Below are positions 58,900-64,000 of a stretch of 64,000 bases of DNA, piece after piece; position 1 is the stretch's first letter; every line of letters begins with the position of its first letter. The DNA is taken from positions 19,353,702 to 19,417,701 of the forward strand of contig OU342816.1 of the NCBI GenBank assembly GCA_910591455.2. The letters are read 5' to 3'. The notes under the pieces are model-generated. The model searched no databases. It saw only the letters and a program-made list of their open reading frames with translations, and was not told the origin of the DNA. Origin of the DNA: Pholis gunnellus. Lineage: Eukaryota; Chordata; Actinopteri; Perciformes; Pholidae. The translations under genes and the position numbers were made by a program.

Positions 58900-59791
58900 T
58901 ATACACCAACCGGACACTTTACTAGTTACACCTGTTTGTTAATGCAGATGTTGAATTAGCCAATCACTTGAAAGCAACTCAATGCATTTAGGCATGTAAA
59001 CATGGTGAAGTTCAAACCAAACATCAGAATGGGGAAGGAAGGTGATGTGAGTGACTCTGTACGTAGCGTGGTTGTTGGATTGCTTGTTGATCTACTGGGC
59101 TTTTAACACACAACCACAGGATTTACAGAGAACGGTCCATAAAAGAGAAAACATCACGTGAGCTGCACTTCTCTGGGCCAAAATGTCTTGTTGATGGCAT
59201 AGGTCTGAGGAGAAAAGTAAGACTGGTTTGAGTGGATAGAAAGTCAACAGTAACTGAAATGAACCCTTGTTACAACCGAGTTATGCAGAAGAGCAGCGCA
59301 CAACATGTGGAACCTTGAAGCAGATGTGCTACAGCAGCAAAAGACCACCGCGGGGGGCACTCCTATCAGCTAACAACAGGAAACTAAGGAAGCTACAACT
59401 GGCACAGGCTCTTCAAACTTGGACAAAACATCTTGATTTCTGCTGTGACATTCAGATGGCCGAGTCAGATTTTGGCATAAACAACATGAAAGCATGGATC
59501 CATCCTGCCTTGTATCAATGGGTCAGGCTGGTGGTGGTGTCATGGTGCGAGGGATATTTTCTTGGCACACTTTGGGCCCCTTAGTAGCAATTGAGCATGT
59601 GACCACAGTGTACCCGTCATCTGTTGGCTACTTCCAGATGGATAACGCGCCTCATTGTGAAGCTCAAATCATCTGTTTTCTTGAACATGACAATGAGTTC
59701 ACTGTAATCAAATGGTCACCAGATCTCAATTTTCTGGGATGTAGTCATATCATGGATGTGCAGCCGACAAATCTGCAGCAACTGTGTGATG
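58900..59791 (+). mobile_element. Tc1/mariner transposon, decayed and 3'-truncated
   Basis: The start 'accaaccggacactttacta' then 'gttacacctg' is a diverged copy of the vertebrate Tc1/mariner family whose ends read CACTCACCGGCCACTTTATT. The transposase DNA is followable through 'ttacaaccgagttatgcaga', 'catggatccatcctgccttg', 'ttttcttggcacactttggg' and 'gtgcagccgacaaatctgca', after which similarity stops. The right inverted end is missing. Confidence 0.85.
59267..59791 (+). pseudogene. Tc1/mariner transposase remnant
   Basis: Two overlapping frames carry the pieces (RPPRGALLSANNRKLRKLQL, AWIHPALYQW, then FQMDNAPHCEAQIICFLEHD and SPDLN). The DNAPH block holds the second catalytic Asp. The first Asp block (normally in a 'WSDES' motif) is lost in a deletion before DFCCD, and the third acidic residue (normally in 'NPIEHLWD') is lost in a deletion after SPDLNF. 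Two of three catalytic residues are therefore missing. Confidence 0.8.
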
Positions 59792-60184
59792 GAGAGATGT
59801 ATGCATCCAGACATGTACCCTACCAGGCAGTAGAAGTGACTTCTAGCGTTAGAGCAGGCTTTGGTTGAATGCAGGTAAACAGTCCAAAAGAGGCTGAAAT
59901 GTGATCTATGAAATTGGTTTTGAATGAGCTACTTGTGCGGTCGTACACTCCATCTCTCAACTCGTCTCACATGTGAAGATGCTAATCGGACTGTAATCAA
60001 CAAGCAGTGCACGGAAAAGGAAGTCTTAACCCGGATATCCGCTGGCTACACTGGAACCCCAGAAATACAGCCCCCTTACCACCAGAGGCTTAGAAGTTGT
60101 CAGACCGACAGCTTAGTCTGTCACTGGAGTTATGTGGTGAGTAGAAGGTTTACAGTGGAGATATATGAAATTTAACTTCTGCAT

Positions 60185-60332
60185 TTAACCCAACCCTAGC
60201 TTATTGGGAGCAGTGGGCTGCTGAGAAGCGCCCGGGGAGCAGCTTAGAGTTCAGTGTCTTGCTCAGGGACACTTCGGCACAGAACTCGTGCAAGGATCGA
60301 ACCGCCGACCACTGAGCCACGCCCGCCCCCTA
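60185..60332 (+). repeat. SINE-like fish repeat with tRNA-like tail
   Basis: It contains 'gcagtgggctgctgagaagc', 'gtgtcttgctcagggacact' and 'gatcgaaccgccgaccactg' plus 'agccacgcccgcccc'. It is related to 36640-36920 and the next entry. Confidence 0.55.
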
Positions 60333-60414
60333 ACAGTGTCAGTGAAAGGGAGAAGATAATAGAGCCTTCTTCAACTTCCTCAATGATGTCTTCATCATCA
60401 ACCAGATTCTATCA

Positions 60415-60568
60415 CATTTCTACACCGTAGGCACAGCTACGGGAGCATTTTTGGGCTTAAGTGTCTTGCTCGAGGACACATCGACATGCAACTAGCAGAG
60501 CCGGGGATCGAACCACCGATCCACTGATTGAATTATGGCCCTGCTCTCCACTTAGCCATAGTCGCATT
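60415..60568 (+). repeat. SINE-like fish repeat, second copy in this stretch
   Basis: It contains 'gtgtcttgctcgaggacaca', 'gagccggggatcgaaccacc' and 'gatccactgattga', matching the 36640-36920 copy more closely than the 60185 copy. Direct orientation, same strand. Confidence 0.55.
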
Positions 60569-63500
60569 GTCTATGCACATAGCAACTGAATCTATGCTGT
60601 ATCCCTTAGCATAACACTATTGGTCAAGCTTAAGGCTTTGGGTGTAGGTTATATGATTAGAGATGGAAATAGACAATACAACAGGCCTGGAGAGAGCAGA
60701 GAACAGTACACTGACAAATATCAGGAGTTAAAGGTGTGTTTCATTAATATGCCAGGCGGTGGCATCACACCCTATAATGAGCACATTAACACTCCTGTCC
60801 CATGCATCACCCTCCTCATCCTGTCTCCCATCTATCACCTCTGAACCCAGACGTTCTGCGTTTTACTTCTGGGCTTCAATTCAAACCACTCTAATCAATT
60901 GGTTGACTTGCTTCGCATTCAAATAATTCTGCAACAGAGCCACGAGGAGACCAGATAGAAGCCTGATCCTCCCGCATCACAGCGTGTGTGTTGCAAGCTT
61001 ATTCCAGACCAGCATCCAGTAATAACACAGCTGCCCTTCTATCACTAAAGAGAAGGAGTGCTGCAGGCTAATTGCCAGGAAAGATGACACCACACAGCTG
61101 GACAATGATAAACTACGGGGTGGGGAGGATGACGTGTGTTCTTCTCTCTTCCAAGAGCCTCTCCCTGGCTCATCCTGTCCTGGTGTGTCCTTTAACCGAG
61201 CTTTCTGTTTGCAATCACATCAGCAGATGGGTGCGATCGATAACAATTTACAGTGTGCACATCTTCTGCATAACTTTCACTCCTCTGTTGAAATTTCACA
61301 GAACCAGTTTTTGATCTGGACACTGGATTTTTAGACAGTGGCTGTATCAGATCTACAATTCTACTGCTCGTGCTAATACTATGCCTCTGTGGATAACGAG
61401 GCATATATGAGTCAGTCAGTTAAAGATATTACTAACACTAAATTCCTAAAAGTTGTCATGGGGACAGCCTGTAATAACTTGTTGTTGTACACCATCTTCA
61501 TCCAGACTATTCTCAGCATTTTATCTAAAAACATGGCATTCAGGGAACACCTGGGGATTAAGAAAAAAACAAGTGATCTTTTGATGAATGGTAATTTGAG
61601 ACTTCAGTGTTTCTGTCGGCTGATCTCAGGGCAGCTTTTCAATCAGGAGATTGTGCTAATCATTAAAATGTAAAATGGGGCCGATACCAATAGAGCCTGC
61701 TGTGGAAAGGTTGTAATATTTGACATTTACCGGCAAAGCTGAATTATTTGGGCAGCATTAGAGAAGAACAACCAAAGCTAGCTGCTCTATCTGCTTGACT
61801 CTTTGACATCAAGTAGTGAAGGGCAGAACATTTACTTTAACATTTCTCTGCCTAAACTACATATTTAAGCATTTGTTCAGAACGTATGTCCAGTTATATT
61901 CATTCTTTCATCTAAATTCAACCTTATGAAGATATTATTGTACATGTGTCAACACATGTGCTTATTGTGAAACAAATGAGAGCAGCAGTAAAGGGAACAC
62001 ATAATATGCTCGGATCAAAGAATATGAAAAGTAACTTGTGTATTCCTTTATGTTCCATTTGGTATAGTGTTTTTATTTTGATGTGTCTGCTTCTGAGAGC
62101 CTGGCGTGTCAAGGTTGGTTAGTCCAGGTGGCAGGATCCCACTAACTGTGGAGGATTGTGATAGGCTGTCAGGCCAGGAGGAGGCTTTGGCCATCTGGAG
62201 CGAAGGGTCCTGGAGTCCCCAGGGTCACACTCAAGTAATGTTTGTGTGTGGGAGGAAACGCAACTTTCTGCCTGGTGTGTATGTGTGCCGATGAGATTTG
62301 TGTGTATGAGAGAATGGTCTGTATGGTGGGGAGGAGAACTCAGCGGGGAGGAGGCCGATCTCGTCAAGACACCCTTGGCCCTGTAAAGGAGGTCAGCTGC
62401 CTGCATTAGCATTCTCTTCATCTCCAAAAACACTTGCACAAAGTCGATATTTCCAGGGACCATTGTTTAAGTTTAGTGGAAAAGGGGAATTGAATGGAGA
62501 ATAGAGATGTGATATTTCTATGTAATATCTGGATTTTAAATATCTATGCACATCTATGAATTGAAAGCAACAATGAGAAAATGAAACAACTCTGATAGGA
62601 AGATATAACTATTAGCAATGGTTGCTATGCACAAACCAAATTGTTACAAAAACAAAAAATAAAAATAAATATATATACAGCTTAAGCCTTGAAAACAGGT
62701 ACAACATGGTGCTTTTATATTCATAAGAGTAGCTTATGTTTACTGCAGTGGCATTTCAAATGTCCCCTAAAGAATGATAAAACAATCTACCTGTGTATCT
62801 GAGTAAAGGTGAATACTCCCACCTGGGTGGCAGAGACAAAGCACAGCTCTTAAAATCAGAATAGTTATTATCATGTATACCTCTTTGCAACTGCATTCTT
62901 ACATGACAACAATTCTACCATATTTGCATTAGCAGGGAGACCTGCCGCACCAAACCAAGTGCTCCAACAGATTCAAGACAACCTCAACACACATGAGGAG
63001 CAGTGGCCAGCTGGGTTAGGGTAGAGGATCAAAGCTTTAACACAGGGGAGAGGGCACAACGTTCTGTGCGTCAGAGTGGCAGACATCAGGGCAACAGTGA
63101 AAGAAAAAGCTTTGGAGGAACAAAAGAAACCAAACAGAATGAGACAGAATTAAAGAAACCTCAACTTTGAAGGTGTAAAAGAGAAAATAAATGTATCTTA
63201 CATCATTTCTAACAAAGACATGGTGCCTTCAAAAAAAGTTCACGTTCTGTTGCTTGAACTTCTTTTTCAGCTGAATAGAGAAAGCTTTGTTAACCTGAAA
63301 CGTCACCAAAAATCTGAATACGATGAAGCTATCAAGGCCACACAAACAAAGCTGCTGCCCAAGCACACACACATCCGTAATGGAGAGCTAGAGGAGCCGG
63401 TCGGAGCTCTTCCCTCCTTGTTTGATTTATGCAACTCAACATCATCTCACTTATGCCTTTGTAAAATAAATGAGTGATTTATTTGCATTCAACCCGCGTC

Positions 63501-64000
63501 TCTTTTGTCATGGCTTTAGAAACCGGTCATGGCACGGAGCAGCATCATACCTCACATGTTATTGACAAATAGTTTCCTTTAGAATTGGGAGAGAAAACCA
63601 TCATCTCAGTTTGAGCATGGTTCTTATTTTATCCACAGACCTGCAGCGTGAACAAAGGGCCATATAAATGTGAACTGAATCACTGCAGGACACAGTGTAC
63701 TGCTACAGAAACATTTATCAAGTATTTCAATCCAAATGACTTTACATCCATGTAAAATAGAAAGAGAAACACACAACTATCAGAGCTGCCCGCTGACTGA
63801 GATTGACATATTGAACCGAGCCATCGACCTTGACTTGATGGGATGTGCGCACATTAAAACACACAAATACATGTTCTTATGGTAGCACACTGTACCAAGA
63901 GTGTACTAGACTTAGTTTCACTACAGTCATTATCACCATTATTACAGTCAAGTCTGAAGTACCAATAGAAAACCAATAGCATTACTTTTTTTTCCCAGAG
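60569..64000. other. Unique-looking sequence upstream of E1a
   Basis: No exon or transposon is recognised with confidence. About 60890-61680 is unique, AT-core-motif-rich DNA that could be conserved non-coding sequence. A minus-strand open frame at 62119-62463 starts in a good initiation context but is unassigned. Nothing is seen in 62.5-64 kb apart from short A-rich runs. Confidence 0.45.

Noticed and set aside
1..64000. CRISPR array, bacterial operon or viral genome
   Set aside because: Spliced dlg2 exons and fish transposons show vertebrate nuclear DNA; the regular repeats found are micro- and minisatellites without spacers.

Overview
The window looks like teleost fish nuclear DNA: AT-rich, intron-dominated, full of simple repeats and of cut-and-paste DNA transposons (mostly hAT) of types common in fish. 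There is no bacterial-style gene packing. The one cellular gene I can support is dlg2 (PSD-93/chapsyn-110, a synaptic MAGUK scaffold), on the minus strand. I find eight contiguous coding exons (E2 to E9 here, 977 nt), each with canonical AG/GT borders and matching reading phases. They encode the segment before PDZ1, all of PDZ1 and PDZ2, and part of the linker to PDZ3. PDZ3, SH3 and guanylate kinase exons must lie beyond position 1. Two alternative first coding exons end in phase 0 and could each join E2: E1b at 26366-26686 (107 codons) and E1a at 57083-57166 (28 codons).

Layout. 1-3.8 kb: intron with hAT remnants. 3.8-20.1 kb: the dlg2 exon cluster. Its introns hold a five-unit tandem array of the CLEAR/E-box palindrome GTCACGTGAC (5641-5765), a hAT element inserted inside a GATA/GAGA microsatellite (12433-13954), and perfect 88-bp and 78-bp AT palindromes in the small intron that interrupts PDZ2 (14531-14733). 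20-26 kb: mostly unique intron. 26.4-26.7 kb: E1b. 26.7-57 kb: a long intron used as a transposon landing ground, with a Ty3/gypsy internal fragment, hAT copies, a four-copy family flanked by TTAA-type targets, an L2-like LINE tail and nested insertions. 57.1 kb: E1a. 57.8-59.8 kb: a second hAT deletion derivative and a Tc1/mariner remnant. 60-64 kb: SINE-like pieces and unique sequence.

The most informative non-genic structure is one hAT family (14-bp ends near CAGTGGCGGGCCGT). Three full copies have 8-bp target duplications (two exact, one 7/8), and a fourth is cut by the window edge. The three are independent internal-deletion products of one ZMYM1-like transposase gene with different breakpoints. 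One carries a GC-rich 24-bp minisatellite in place of the lost coding core, and another carries a nested transposon whose empty sites can be read in its two sisters. I found no convincing evidence of an entirely new biological system. The items most worth follow-up are the CLEAR array, the palindrome cluster in the PDZ2 intron, the GC minisatellite and the two alternative N-termini.
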